From Janthinobacterium sp. PAMC25594 (GTDB lineage: Bacteria > Pseudomonadota > Gammaproteobacteria > Burkholderiales > Burkholderiaceae_D), in contig NZ_CP080377.1 in the NCBI RefSeq assembly GCF_019443505.1, positions 3,348,001 to 3,412,000 of the forward strand: DNA of 64,000 nt, in the 5' to 3' direction. Below, piece by piece: positions 1-9,700 of this stretch (positions are counted from its first letter, which is position 1; every line of letters starts with the position of its first letter). The translations under genes were made by a program, and so were the position numbers. Under the pieces are notes generated by a model, which had not been told where the DNA came from, did not search any database, and saw only the letters and a program-made list of their open reading frames with translations.

Positions 1-1
1 C

Positions 2-1144
2 GTGCTGGCAATCCTCATCCTCGGCACGGGCAAGTCCAAGACTGCGCCGTCCGCCGCCGTCAAGACGGAAGCACATGCTGAAAAGAAAGACGAACACGGC
101 CACGAGGAAGTGGAAGGCAGGCTGGAGCTGAGCGCCGCGCAAAGCAAGGCCGCCGGCGTCGTCATCGCCACGGCCGCGCCCGGCCGCATCAAGACGACCG
201 TCGCCCTGCCCGGCGAAATCCGTTTTAACGAAGACCGTACTGCCCACGTCGTGCCGCGCCTGGCCGGCGTGGTGGAAGCCGTGCAGGCCGACCTGGGCCA
301 GCTGGTGAAAAAGGGGCAAGTGCTGGCCGTCATCGCCAGCACGGAACTGTCGGAACAGCGCAGCGCACTGCTGTCGGCGCAGCGGCGCTTATCCTTGGCC
401 CGTTCCACGTATGAGCGCGAAGAAAAACTGTGGCGCGAGAAAATTTCAGCGGAGCAAGACTATCTGCAGGCGCAGCAAGCGTGGCGCGAAGCGGAAATCG
501 CCGTGCAGAACGCGCAGCAAAAACTCAGCGCGCTGGGCGCCAGTGGCGCCAGCAAAGGGCCGCTGAACCGCTACGAGATCCGCGCGCCGTTCGACGGCAT
601 GGTGCTGGAAAAACATATCACCCTGGGCGAAGCCGTCAAGGAAGACGCGAACATCTTCGTCATTTCCGACCTGTCGACCGTGTGGGCGGAAATCGCCGTG
701 CCGGCGAAGGACCTGGCCACCGTGCGCATGGGAGGCAAGGCGGAAGTCAAAGCCAGCGCTTTCGATGCCAGCGCGCAAGGCACGATCACCTACGTGGGCG
801 CGCTGCTGGGCGAGCAGACGCGCACGGCCAAGGCGCGCATCAGCTTGCAGAACCCCGACATGGCCTGGCGTCCTGGCCTGTTCGTCAGCGTGGAAGTGGT
901 GTCCGGCGAAGCGGACGCACCCGTCACCGTGCAGAGCACGGCCATCCAGACGGTGGAAGACAAGCCCGTCGTCTTCGTGCAAGTCAAGGATGGCTATCAG
1001 GCCACGCCCGTGGTGCTGGGGCGCAGCGATGGCACATTGACGCACATCAAGCAGGGCCTGGCCGCCGGCACGCCGTACGCGGCGCAAGGCAGTTTTGTCC
1101 TGAAATCCGAGCTGGGCAAAGATTCCGCCGGCCACGAACATTGA
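2..1144 (+). CDS. Heavy-metal RND efflux periplasmic adaptor subunit (CzcB/CusB-like), 5' end cut by window
   Basis: This is the membrane-fusion (HlyD-type) adaptor that links an inner-membrane RND pump to an outer-membrane channel. The reading frame is open to the left edge and begins with the tail of a hydrophobic anchor, so the true start lies outside the window; the GTG at base 2 is only the first in-frame codon. A His/Glu-rich stretch (about residues 23-40) could bind metal. It is followed by the first lipoyl-like half (about 65-110), a Gln/Ala-rich alpha-helical hairpin (about 115-175), the second half (about 185-220) and a beta-barrel plus C-terminal domain. The pump gene starts 25 bp downstream in the same direction. 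Metal efflux is inferred from the CzcA-type partner; the metal cannot be told from sequence. Confidence 0.9.
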   Translation: MLAILILGTGKSKTAPSAAVKTEAHAEKKDEHGHEEVEGRLELSAAQSKAAGVVIATAAPGRIKTTVALPGEIRFNEDRTAHVVPRLAGVVEAVQADLGQLVKKGQVLAVIASTELSEQRSALLSAQRRLSLARSTYEREEKLWREKISAEQDYLQAQQAWREAEIAVQNAQQKLSALGASGASKGPLNRYEIRAPFDGMVLEKHITLGEAVKEDANIFVISDLSTVWAEIAVPAKDLATVRMGGKAEVKASAFDASAQGTITYVGALLGEQTRTAKARISLQNPDMAWRPGLFVSVEVVSGEADAPVTVQSTAIQTVEDKPVVFVQVKDGYQATPVVLGRSDGTLTHIKQGLAAGTPYAAQGSFVLKSELGKDSAGHEH

Positions 1145-1169
1145 TCACGTCAAACGAAAGGAAACCATC

Positions 1170-4100
1170 ATGTTTGAACGCTTGATCCGCTTCGCCATCG
1201 AGCAGCGCTGGCTGGTGATGCTGGCCGTGGCCGCCATGGCCGGCCTGGGCATCTACAACTATCAAAAGCTGCCCATCGACGCCGTGCCCGACATCACCAA
1301 TGTGCAGGTGCAAATCAATACCCAGTCCGCCGGCTATTCGCCGCTGGAAACCGAGCAGAGGGTCACCTTCCCCATCGAGACGGCCATGGCCGGCTTGCCG
1401 AACCTGGAGCAGACGCGCTCGCTGTCTCGCTATGGCCTGTCGCAAGTGACCGTGATCTTCAAGGATGGCACGGACATTTATTTTGCCCGCCAGATGATCA
1501 ACGAACGCTTGCAGGAAGCCAAGGAAAGCTTGCCGGCCGGCATCACGCCGAAGATGGGGCCCGTCTCCACGGGCCTCGGCGAAATCTACCTGTGGACGGT
1601 GGAAACGCAGGAGGGCGCGAAGAAACCGGACGGCACGCCGTACACGCCGACGGACTTGCGCGAAATCCAGGACTGGATCATCAAGCCGCAGTTGCGCAAT
1701 GTCACGGGCGTCACGGAAATCAATGCCATCGGCGGCTACGCCAAGCAATACCAGGTGGCGCCCTACCCGGAAAAACTGGCCGCCTACGGCATCAGCCTGC
1801 AAGACGTGGTGACGGCGCTCGAGCGCAACAACAGCAACGTGGGCGCCGGCTACATCGAAAAGCAGGGCGAGCAACTGCTGATCCGCGCGCCGGGCCAGGT
1901 GGCATCGAAAGACGACATCGGCAACATCGTCGTCGCCAATGTGCAGGGCGTGGCGATCCGCATTCGCGACGTGGCCGACGTGGTGCTGGGGCGTGAGCTG
2001 CGCACGGGCGCGGCCACGGAAAACGGCCGCGAAGTGGTGCTCGGTACCGTCTTCATGCTGATCGGCCAGAACAGCCGCGCCGTGTCGCAAGCCGTCGACA
2101 AAAAGATGATCGAAATCAACCGCAGCCTGCCGAAAGGCGTGCATGCCGTCACCGTGTATGACCGCACGGTGCTCGTCGACAAGGCCATCAATACGGTAAA
2201 GAAAAACCTGCTGGAAGGCGCGGTATTGGTGATCGCCATCCTGTTCCTGTTCCTCGGCAATATCCGCGCGGCCATCATCACGGCCATGGTGATTCCGCTG
2301 GCCATGCTGTTCACGTTTACGGGCATGGTGCAATACCATGTGAGTGCCAACCTGATGAGTCTGGGCGCGCTCGATTTCGGCATCATCATCGATGGCGCCG
2401 TGGTGATCGTGGAAAACTGCGTGCGCCGCCTGGCCCATGCGCAGCAGAAACTCGGGCGGCCCCTGACCTTGCAGGAACGTTTTCACGAAGTGTTTGCGGC
2501 ATCGCAAGAAGCACGCAGGCCCCTGCTGTATGGCCAGCTGATCATCATGGTGGTGTACCTGCCCATCTTCGCGCTGACGGGCGTGGAAGGCCGCATGTTT
2601 ACGCCGATGGCCCTGACGGTAGTGATCGCCCTGCTGGGTGCCATGCTGCTGTCGATCACCTTCATCCCGGCCGCCGTGGCGCTGTTTATCGGCGACAAGG
2701 TAGCGGAGAAAGAAAACGCCATCATGCGCGCCGCCAAGCGCTGGTATGCGCCGCTGCTGGGCAAGGTGATGCGCAACACGCCCGTCGTGCTGACGGGCGC
2801 GGCGGTGGCCGTATTGCTGTCGGGCTTGCTGGCCACGCGCATGGGCAGCGAATTCGTGCCCAGCCTGAACGAGGGCGATATCGCCATCCAGGCCCTGCGC
2901 ATCCCCGGCACCAGCCTGAGCCAATCGCTGGCCATGCAGCAGCAGCTGGAAAGCAAGCTCATGGCAAACCACAAGGAAATCGCGCGCGTGTTCGCCCGCA
3001 CGGGAACGGCCGAGATCGCGTCGGACCCCATGCCGCCGAATATTTCCGACGGCTATATCATGCTGAAACCCCGCAGCGAATGGCCGCAGCCGACAAAATC
3101 GCGCGAGCAATTGCTGGCGGAAATCGAAGCGACGGCCACCAGCTTGCCGGGCAACAACTACGAGTTTTCGCAACCGATCCAGCTGCGCTTCAATGAACTG
3201 ATTTCCGGCGTGCGCAGCGACGTGGCCGTGAAACTGTTCGGCGACGACATGCTTGTCCTCGACAGCACGGCGGCAAAGATCGCCGGCGTGCTGGGCAAGA
3301 TACCGGGCGCGACAGAGGTAAAAGTCGAGCAGACGACGGGGCTGCCCATGCTGACGGTGCAGATCGACCGCGAGCAGACGGCGCGCTACGGCCTCAATAT
3401 TGCCGATGTGCAGTCGGCGATCGCCACGGCCATCGGCGGGCAAGAGGCGGGCACCCTGTTCCAGGGCGACCGCCGCTTCGACATCGTCGTGCGCCTGCCC
3501 GACAGCCTGCGCAGCGACCTGGAGCAATTAAAGCGCCTGCCCATCGCCCTGCCCCAGGGCGCGGCGGCGGAAGGCCGTGCGCGCTTCATCCCGCTCGGTG
3601 AAGTGGCCAGCCTGCAAGTGGCGCCGGGACCGAACCAGATCAGCCGCGAAGACGGCAAGCGCCGCATCGTCGTCAGCGCGAATGTGCGCGGGCGCGATAT
3701 CGGCTCGTTCGTGGCTGACGCCACGCAGCAGTTGCAAGCGCAAGTGGCCATTCCGGCCGGCTACTGGACCAGCTGGGGCGGCCAGTTCGAGCAATTGCAG
3801 TCGGCCACGAAACGCCTGGAGCTGGTGGTGCCCGTGGCCTTGGCCCTCGTGTTTGTGTTGCTGTTCGCCATGTTCGGCAACGTGAAAGATGGCTTGCTCG
3901 TGTTCAGCGGCATCCCGTTCGCCTTGACGGGCGGTATCGTCGCCCTGTGGCTGCGCGACATTCCCATGTCGATCTCGGCGGCCGTCGGCTTCATCGCCCT
4001 GTCCGGCGTGGCGGTACTGAACGGCCTGGTGATGATCGCCTACATCCGCCAGTTGCGCGAACAGGGCATGCCCTTGCAGGAGGCGATATGCGAAGGGGCC

Positions 4101-4346
4101 ATTACGCGTTTGCGTCCCGTCTTGATGACGGCGCTGGTGGCGTCACTGGGCTTCGTGCCGATGGCGATTGCCACGGGCACGGGCGCCGAAGTGCAGCGTC
4201 CGCTGGCCACCGTGGTGATCGGCGGCATCCTGTCGTCGACGGCCCTGACCCTGCTGGTGCTGCCGCTGCTGTACCGGCTGGCATACCGCCGGCAAGAGGA
4301 GGAAGAGGAAGAGGAGGTAGGTCGGATTAGCTCCGAAGGAGCGTAA
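1170..4346 (+). CDS. CzcA/CusA-family heavy-metal efflux RND transporter
   Basis: Inner-membrane proton-driven RND pump of 1058 aa, the usual length for the HME-RND group, which exports divalent or monovalent metal ions from periplasm or cytoplasm. Visible features are the N-terminal membrane anchor with the family-typical segment after it (LPIDAVPDITNVQVQINT), the TM4 signature DFGIIIDGAVVIVEN, whose acidic residues carry protons in this family, and two large periplasmic loops. AAAGGAAA precedes the ATG. It forms an operon with the adaptor upstream; no outer-membrane factor gene lies downstream, so that gene should lie upstream or elsewhere. The C-terminus is odd: after a run of seven Glu, the last nine residues and the stop codon are encoded by a REP palindrome. 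Confidence 0.95.
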   Translation: MFERLIRFAIEQRWLVMLAVAAMAGLGIYNYQKLPIDAVPDITNVQVQINTQSAGYSPLETEQRVTFPIETAMAGLPNLEQTRSLSRYGLSQVTVIFKDGTDIYFARQMINERLQEAKESLPAGITPKMGPVSTGLGEIYLWTVETQEGAKKPDGTPYTPTDLREIQDWIIKPQLRNVTGVTEINAIGGYAKQYQVAPYPEKLAAYGISLQDVVTALERNNSNVGAGYIEKQGEQLLIRAPGQVASKDDIGNIVVANVQGVAIRIRDVADVVLGRELRTGAATENGREVVLGTVFMLIGQNSRAVSQAVDKKMIEINRSLPKGVHAVTVYDRTVLVDKAINTVKKNLLEGAVLVIAILFLFLGNIRAAIITAMVIPLAMLFTFTGMVQYHVSANLMSLGALDFGIIIDGAVVIVENCVRRLAHAQQKLGRPLTLQERFHEVFAASQEARRPLLYGQLIIMVVYLPIFALTGVEGRMFTPMALTVVIALLGAMLLSITFIPAAVALFIGDKVAEKENAIMRAAKRWYAPLLGKVMRNTPVVLTGAAVAVLLSGLLATRMGSEFVPSLNEGDIAIQALRIPGTSLSQSLAMQQQLESKLMANHKEIARVFARTGTAEIASDPMPPNISDGYIMLKPRSEWPQPTKSREQLLAEIEATATSLPGNNYEFSQPIQLRFNELISGVRSDVAVKLFGDDMLVLDSTAAKIAGVLGKIPGATEVKVEQTTGLPMLTVQIDREQTARYGLNIADVQSAIATAIGGQEAGTLFQGDRRFDIVVRLPDSLRSDLEQLKRLPIALPQGAAAEGRARFIPLGEVASLQVAPGPNQISREDGKRRIVVSANVRGRDIGSFVADATQQLQAQVAIPAGYWTSWGGQFEQLQSATKRLELVVPVALALVFVLLFAMFGNVKDGLLVFSGIPFALTGGIVALWLRDIPMSISAAVGFIALSGVAVLNGLVMIAYIRQLREQGMPLQEAICEGAITRLRPVLMTALVASLGFVPMAIATGTGAEVQRPLATVVIGGILSSTALTLLVLPLLYRLAYRRQEEEEEEEVGRISSEGA

Positions 4347-4353
4347 TCCGACA
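4317..4353. repeat. REP-like palindrome overlapping the end of the RND pump gene
   Basis: GTCGGATTAGCTCC (4321-4334) pairs with GGAGCGTAATCCGAC (4339-4353) around a short GAAG-type loop, with one bulged G. The arms GTCGGATTA and TAATCCGAC recur at 19006-19041, and a half copy lies at 20273-20284, so this is a dispersed family. The palindrome contains the TAA stop of the upstream gene and could act as a hairpin at the mRNA 3' end. Confidence 0.8.
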
Positions 4354-4382
4354 CCAACACCGGCGCCGACAATATATATAGC

Positions 4383-4892
4383 TTACGGCTTGCGGTAGCC
4401 GCCTTCGATCCAGTTCGCGGCCGACGTGGCGTTGAACTTGAAGGCGGCCGAGGTGCGCACCTTGGCGATCTGTTCGCCGTCCGCGTCGTAGGCGCTCAGT
4501 TCCGCGTATGGGTGCTCTTCGTCGGGCACGATGTCGAACATCACCTTGACTTGCCCCTCGTCGGTGGCGACAAACAGGTTCTTGTGCAATTGCGCATGCA
4601 ACTGCTGCTCGTGGCGGCGCAGCACTTCCGACGCCGTCTTCACCAGCGTGTTGAACGCGTTGACGTCGAGCGGTTTCGGATTTTTCTTGTCGCGGCCCAT
4701 GGTCCACGGGCCTACCAGCGCCGGCTCCGGTTCGCCATCCTTGATCATGGCGACGGCCCAGCCTTCATCTTCCTCGTTCTTGATCACCCTCGCCGTCCAG
4801 CCATTGCCTACCCACAGGCGCGGCTCCTGGATCGGGGCGTCATTGTCCTGCTCGGCTGCTTCGTCGGAAAAGTCGGGAAAATCGGTACTCAT
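4383..4892 (-). CDS. Hypothetical protein, acidic, soluble
   Basis: 169 aa, no signal peptide or membrane segment, and I recognise no domain. The N-terminus is strongly acidic (DFPDFSDEAAEQDNDAP), followed by an Asp/Glu-rich alternating pattern that looks like a compact beta-rich cytoplasmic protein. The ATG at 4892 follows a weak GAG ribosome site. It converges with the metal pump operon across the REP palindrome and stands alone. Coding is supported by clean codon use with GC-rich third positions; function unknown. Confidence 0.75.
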   Translation of the reverse strand: MSTDFPDFSDEAAEQDNDAPIQEPRLWVGNGWTARVIKNEEDEGWAVAMIKDGEPEPALVGPWTMGRDKKNPKPLDVNAFNTLVKTASEVLRRHEQQLHAQLHKNLFVATDEGQVKVMFDIVPDEEHPYAELSAYDADGEQIAKVRTSAAFKFNATSAANWIEGGYRKP

Positions 4893-5259
4893 GGCGGTGC
4901 TCGTGGTGGAGGGTCGGGGCTAGCATGATAGTCGAAAACGTCCACCCGTGCCGCCTTGCCGCAAGGTAAGGCGCGGCCCGCCATAGTCGATCTCGGCAAT
5001 AAGACAAGCTATCAATGTAGTAGCTTTATTCTAGTAATCGAGCTTTGATATTGCTCAACTAAGACTATTATTATTTTGCAATCTGAATTATGTTTTTTAT
5101 ATTTCAAATATTGCATTTAGTAATGCTTGGCCTCAAGAAATTATTTCATCTTGCGACGTCCCTCATCCCCGCACGCCGCCTTGCATCGCCACGCCAAGCA
5201 CTTCTGCCTGTCCTGATCAAAACAGCTGCGTACACCTATAAATCTTTGAGGGAATAAAC
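4893..5259. promoter_or_regulatory. AT-rich intergenic region upstream of the PEP-CTERM gene
   Basis: About 370 bp with no credible gene. The stretch 4995-5150 is sharply AT-rich compared with the rest of the window, as is typical of promoter or silencer-bound DNA in a high-GC genome. It should hold the promoters of the two divergent genes. No single -35/-10 pair stands out clearly enough to name. Confidence 0.45.
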
Positions 5260-5895
5260 ATGAAAATCTTGTCCACACTGGCATGCGCGACGCTCGCTGC
5301 CGCCGCAGGCAGCGCCAGCGCCGTCCCCACATTTACGGCCGGCGGCACGGCCCTGGCCGGCCAAGGGCTGGTGACATCCGTTGCAGGCGCCACCACGATC
5401 GATTTCAACAGCGGCATCCTGCCCGCCAACTACATCGACGGCGCGCTGTTCACCGGCACGAACGGCAACCATGCCACGCCTCCTGGCGATATGAGCAAGT
5501 ATTTGTCGGCAGGCACTTCTTCCGACCAGCACTCGCCCGTGACCGCCAACTTCAGTGGCGGCTTGAGCTATTTCGGCTTCTACATGGGTTCGCCGGACAC
5601 GTACAACAGCGTGACCTACACCTTTGCCGACCACAGCTCGACCACGCTGACGGGCACGCAACTGGCAACGCTGGCCGGCGATGCCGCCAACGGCAATCAG
5701 TCCGTGGGCCTGTACGTGAACGCCTTCGCCGGCGTTGGCAGCAAGATCACCTCGGTTGCCTTCAACTCCACGCAGAATGCCTTCGAGACGGACAACCACG
5801 CCTTCATCGCGGCCGTTCCCGAACCGGAAACCTATGCCATGCTGCTGGCCGGCCTGGGCTTGCTGGGTTTCATGCTGCGCCGCAAATCCTCCTGA
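5260..5895 (+). CDS. PEP-CTERM sorting domain-containing exported protein
   Basis: 211 aa. A cleavable signal peptide at residues 1-22 ends in ASA. A beta-rich, Gly/Thr/Asn-rich body follows, then the C-terminal PEP-CTERM signal: VPEPETYAMLLAGLGLLG, a hydrophobic helix and RRK. In bacteria with the exosortase system this tripartite tail directs transpeptidation at the inner membrane and release to the surface or matrix, often with exopolysaccharide. The start is supported by GAGGGA 7 bp upstream of ATG. The gene is monocistronic, with an AT-rich leader and a strong terminator 18 bp after its stop. The exosortase is not in the window. Confidence 0.93.
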   Translation: MKILSTLACATLAAAAGSASAVPTFTAGGTALAGQGLVTSVAGATTIDFNSGILPANYIDGALFTGTNGNHATPPGDMSKYLSAGTSSDQHSPVTANFSGGLSYFGFYMGSPDTYNSVTYTFADHSSTTLTGTQLATLAGDAANGNQSVGLYVNAFAGVGSKITSVAFNSTQNAFETDNHAFIAAVPEPETYAMLLAGLGLLGFMLRRKSS

Positions 5896-5912
5896 CGCGG
5901 GCAAGTACTGGC

Positions 5913-5937
5913 AAAAGCCCGCGATGCGGGCTTTTTC
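5913..5937 (+). terminator. Rho-independent terminator of the PEP-CTERM gene
   Basis: AAAAGCCCGC pairs with GCGGGCTTTT around a GAT loop and ends in a T run (TTTTTC). The 10-bp perfect stem with its U tract lies just after the stop codon. Confidence 0.92.
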
Positions 5938-5973
5938 ACGGCCAGACCAGCCGACTGCCGTCCGCCGGTGCCG

Positions 5974-6210
5974 TCAGCACATGGACATGGCAGGCCGGCT
6001 GGGCCAGGTCAGCGGCGGACCGGGCGGCACCCAGCGCGGGTCGATGGCTGGCAATGGCGCATGGTAATTAAAGGGATTGATGATGATCGGAGGTATCGCC
6101 GATGGCGCGCCGACGGGCTCGGCGCAGGACTGCGGGGCGCTACGCTGGCGCGTGGTTCGATGGTGGGAAAGGGATAGCGATTGATCCCCGGTATCTGCAA
6201 ACAAAAGCAT
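5974..6210 (-). CDS. Putative small Pro-rich protein
   Basis: 78 aa, unrecognised. The main argument for expression is an excellent ribosome site, AAGGAGGG, five bases before the ATG at 6210. The protein is Ser/Arg-rich at the start and Pro/Ile-rich in the middle (IPPIIINPF), with no signal peptide or domain. It fills an otherwise empty 530-bp interval. The C-terminal third could be non-functional read-through; treat it as tentative. Confidence 0.4.
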   Translation of the reverse strand: MLLFADTGDQSLSLSHHRTTRQRSAPQSCAEPVGAPSAIPPIIINPFNYHAPLPAIDPRWVPPGPPLTWPSRPAMSMC

Positions 6211-6423
6211 GTTGCCCTCCTTGCGAGACTGAGGTATTCAGTATAGGACGGCTTGCGCGTATTACAAGAAAAGAAATCTTGTTCCAGATTCAGCATTTTC
6301 TGCCCGTACAGACCTCCCATACCGTGAAAATGACGGCCTGTCGCATGCCGCTGGCGGCCAGCCCGGCGCGCCCCTACAGTGTGTAGCATGCAACACCCCA
6401 TCACCCACACACCGAGGCTTACC

Positions 6424-6798
6424 ATGAAAAAACTGCTCACCTTCATCCTCATCGTCATGCTGGCCTGCCTGTTGCTCGACAAGGTCGGTGGCAGCGACAT
6501 GCACATGCAGTTCAACGGCGACGATGTCGACGGTCCGCTGGAATGGCTGTTCGGCCTGGTGTTTGCCGGTGGCGGCTTGCTGGTCGCCGCCATTGCGCTG
6601 GTGTGCGCCGCCGTCGTCACGGGCGTGGTGCTGGCGGGAATGGGCGTGGTGCTGATCGCCGTGCTGGCACTCTGCGTGGTGCTGGTGCTGGCGCTGAGCA
6701 CGCCCGTGCTGCTGCCCCTGTTGATTCCCGTGGCCATCGTCTGGCTGATCGTCAGCCGCAAGCACAAGCAGGCACAAGCGCATCAGCACAGCCTGTAA
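6424..6798 (+). CDS. Small integral membrane protein
   Basis: 124 aa starting at ATG 6424, chosen because it gives a clean MKKLLTFILIVMLACLLL first membrane segment; the longer in-frame start lacks a ribosome site. After a short acidic loop (about residues 22-40) come two to three long Val/Ala/Leu-rich membrane segments and a short basic, His-containing tail (RKHKQAQAHQH). No family recognised. Its stop abuts the stop of the converging diguanylate cyclase gene with no intergenic base. Confidence 0.65.
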   Translation: MKKLLTFILIVMLACLLLDKVGGSDMHMQFNGDDVDGPLEWLFGLVFAGGGLLVAAIALVCAAVVTGVVLAGMGVVLIAVLALCVVLVLALSTPVLLPLLIPVAIVWLIVSRKHKQAQAHQHSL

Positions 6799-9700
6799 TC
6801 ACTGCGCCATGAATTTGCTGAGCACGCCGTCGCTGCCGCCATCATTCTGTTCGATGCGGTTGCGCCCGCCCCGCTTGGCCCGGTACAGGGCCTCGTCGGC
6901 GCGCGCCAGCACGGCGTCGCAATCGGCATCCGTGCCGGCCATGGCGGCCATGCCGATGCTCACCGTGATGGTGATCAGGATGCCGCCATCGGTGGTCAGC
7001 GAGCTTTCCGCCACGCGCCGGCGCAACCGCTCCGCAAACACGGCCGCCGCCGCCAGGTCGGTGCCCGGTAGCAAGATGGCGAATTCTTCGCCGCCCACGC
7101 GGCCCGGTACGTCGACCTTGCGCAGCGCCTGGCACATCAGCGCGCCCAGGTGGCGCAGCACGGTATCGCCCACGGCGTGGCCATACTCGTCGTTGACGCG
7201 CTTGAAGTGATCGATATCGAGCATCAACACGCTGGCGCAGCTGGCCAGTTCGCGCTGCAGCCGCGCATGCTCGTTTTCCAGTGCCGCCATGAAATGGCGC
7301 CGGTTCGGCAAGCCCGTCAAAAAATCGGTGGTCGCCAATTGCAGCAATTCCGCGTTCATGCGCTTGCGCTCGGTGATATCGAGCGAGGACACCATGACGA
7401 AGTCCAGGCTGTCGGCATGGCCGGGCATCACCAGCAAGCTCAGCTCATTTTGCCGCGCCGCGCCATCGAGACGCAGGAAGCTGCTCTCGCACTCGTACAG
7501 GTGGGCGCCGCCAGCCAGCGCCAGCAGCGCATCGCCAAAACGGGGCAAGGCGCTGGCATCGAAATTCTGCGCCAGGCCCAGCGCGCCGCGGCGCTGGTCG
7601 CTCTCGTTGGCGCGCACCTGCGCCAGCGCGGCGCCGTTCGCATCGATGATGCGCACCAGCCCCGCCAGCCGCTGTAGCGCGTCCGGATGGGCCTGGAAAT
7701 GGGCACCCAGGTCGCGCACGCCCGCTTGTTCGAGCGCAACGAGCGCGGCGCGCACGGCCGACCAGTCCTGTTCCCACAGAGCCACGGGCGCATGATCGTA
7801 CAGACTGCGGAAACGCGCTTCGCCGGCGCGCAGGGCCAGCGCCACCTGCGCCTGTTCGATGGCCATGCCGGCCAGGTGCGCCGCCTCGCTCAGCCGCGCC
7901 AGATGCGCCGCGCCCGGCAAGGTAGGCTGGCGGTGATACGCCATCAGCACGCCCAGCAACTTGCCCGAGCCGCCACGCACGGGCTCGGCCCAGCACGATT
8001 GCAGCTGGGCCCGCCACGCCAGTTCCATCGTCTCTTGCACATCGGCAGCGGCATGCAAGTCGCCCACGATCACGCGCTGGCCGTCGCGCAGCGCTTGCGC
8101 GGCGATGCCATGCACGCCTTGCAGGGTGTCGAGGCCATGGCCATGGCTGGACACGTTGAAAAACGCGGGCAAGCTGGGCGCCGCCCCCAGCACCAGACGG
8201 TGGCGGTTTTCATCGAGCAACAAGATGCTGCACAGCATGGCGGGATGGTCGGCTTGCACGCTCAGCACCACGCTTTCCAGCACCCGCTCCAGCGGCGCGC
8301 CCGTGGCCAGCATTTCCAGCACTTGCCGCCGCGTGTGCTCGCGCCGTTCCATCTGGCTGCGCTCGCTGATGTCGCGGAAGGTCCACAAGCGCGCCTGTTC
8401 ATTGCCCAACTGCATGCTGCGCACATATTGCTCGACCACCCGTCCATCGCGCAGGTGCAGCACGTCGCGCCGCTCGCGGTGGCCATGCGGCGCGTGGGCG
8501 CGTGCTCCCAGGAAAGGCGCCGCTTGCTCCAGCTGGCTTTCCACATGGCGTACCAGTGCCGCACCGTCCGCTTGCCAGTCGAGCGCGTCGGGCACTTGCC
8601 ACAGGTCGCGGAAGCGCCGGTTCGAGGTGAAGATGCGGCCTTCGATGTTGTCGACCAAAATACCGTCGATGGTCGAATCGAGGATGCTGCGCAGCATGGC
8701 CTGGCTGCGCTGCGCCGCCTCGGCCATCGCCAGCACGCTGGCCTGGCCCTGCTCCAGCTGGTCCGTCAACTGGCTCGAACGCGCCAGCGCCGCCTGGGCG
8801 CGGGCGCGGCCCGCCGCCAGCAGCCAGGCCGCCAGCGCCAGCACGATGCTGGCCAGCAAGCCGGTCCAGGCCACCAGGCGGGGCCGCGCCAGCAGCTCGC
8901 CATCGAAGCCCGGCATGGCGCGCACGCGCAAGGTCCAGGCATGGCCGGCGATGCTGACCGCCTGCTGCGACACCAGGCTGTCCGACCCGGCCGCCGCCAG
9001 CAGCTCCGGCAAGCTGTCATACATCAGGGCCGCCTCAGCCTGTTGTGCCCCATCATAGATTTCCAGATCCAGCTGGCGCGCCCCCTCGCCGCCCACGCCC
9101 GCCATCAGGTCGACCATGCGGAACGGCGCAAACACCCAGGCGCGCAAGGCGGCGCGGCGCTGCGCCACGCTGGCATGCGGCAATCCATTGTCATACACGG
9201 GCAGCACGACGAGGAAGCCATGCGCCTGGGCGCTGCCGCCATCTTGCACCAGGTGGATCTTGCCCGTCATGACCGCTTGCCCCGTGTCGCGCGCCTGTTC
9301 GAGCGCGGCGCGGCGCACGGGTTCCGACCAGATGTCATAGCCGAACGCCAGCAGGTTGCTTTCGCTTAAAGGTTCCAGATAAGTGATGGGCGCATGCCAG
9401 GCGCGCTGGCCCGGCGGACGCACGGCATAGCCGGGATATCCCTCCGCGCGCACGCTCGCTTCGTGCCGCGCCAGCCCGGCACCGGGCAACAGCGGCAGGT
9501 AGCCGATGCCGTGGATGCCGGGAAAATGCTGGTCCACCTGCTGCACCGCCAGATAGGCATGGAATTCGCTGCGCGTGACGTCCTGCGAACTGGCATACAG
9601 TCCCTGCACGCCGTGCAGCACCTGGATGTAGGTCTGCATGCGGACGACGATGTTGCCCACCAGTTCGCGCACGCGGAAGTCAAAATCGGCCTGCACCTGC

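Noticed and set aside
1047..3527. Long antisense open frame (826 codons) across the RND pump gene
   Set aside because: High-GC shadow of the pump gene; His/Arg/Gln-rich composition, no domain, no ribosome site.
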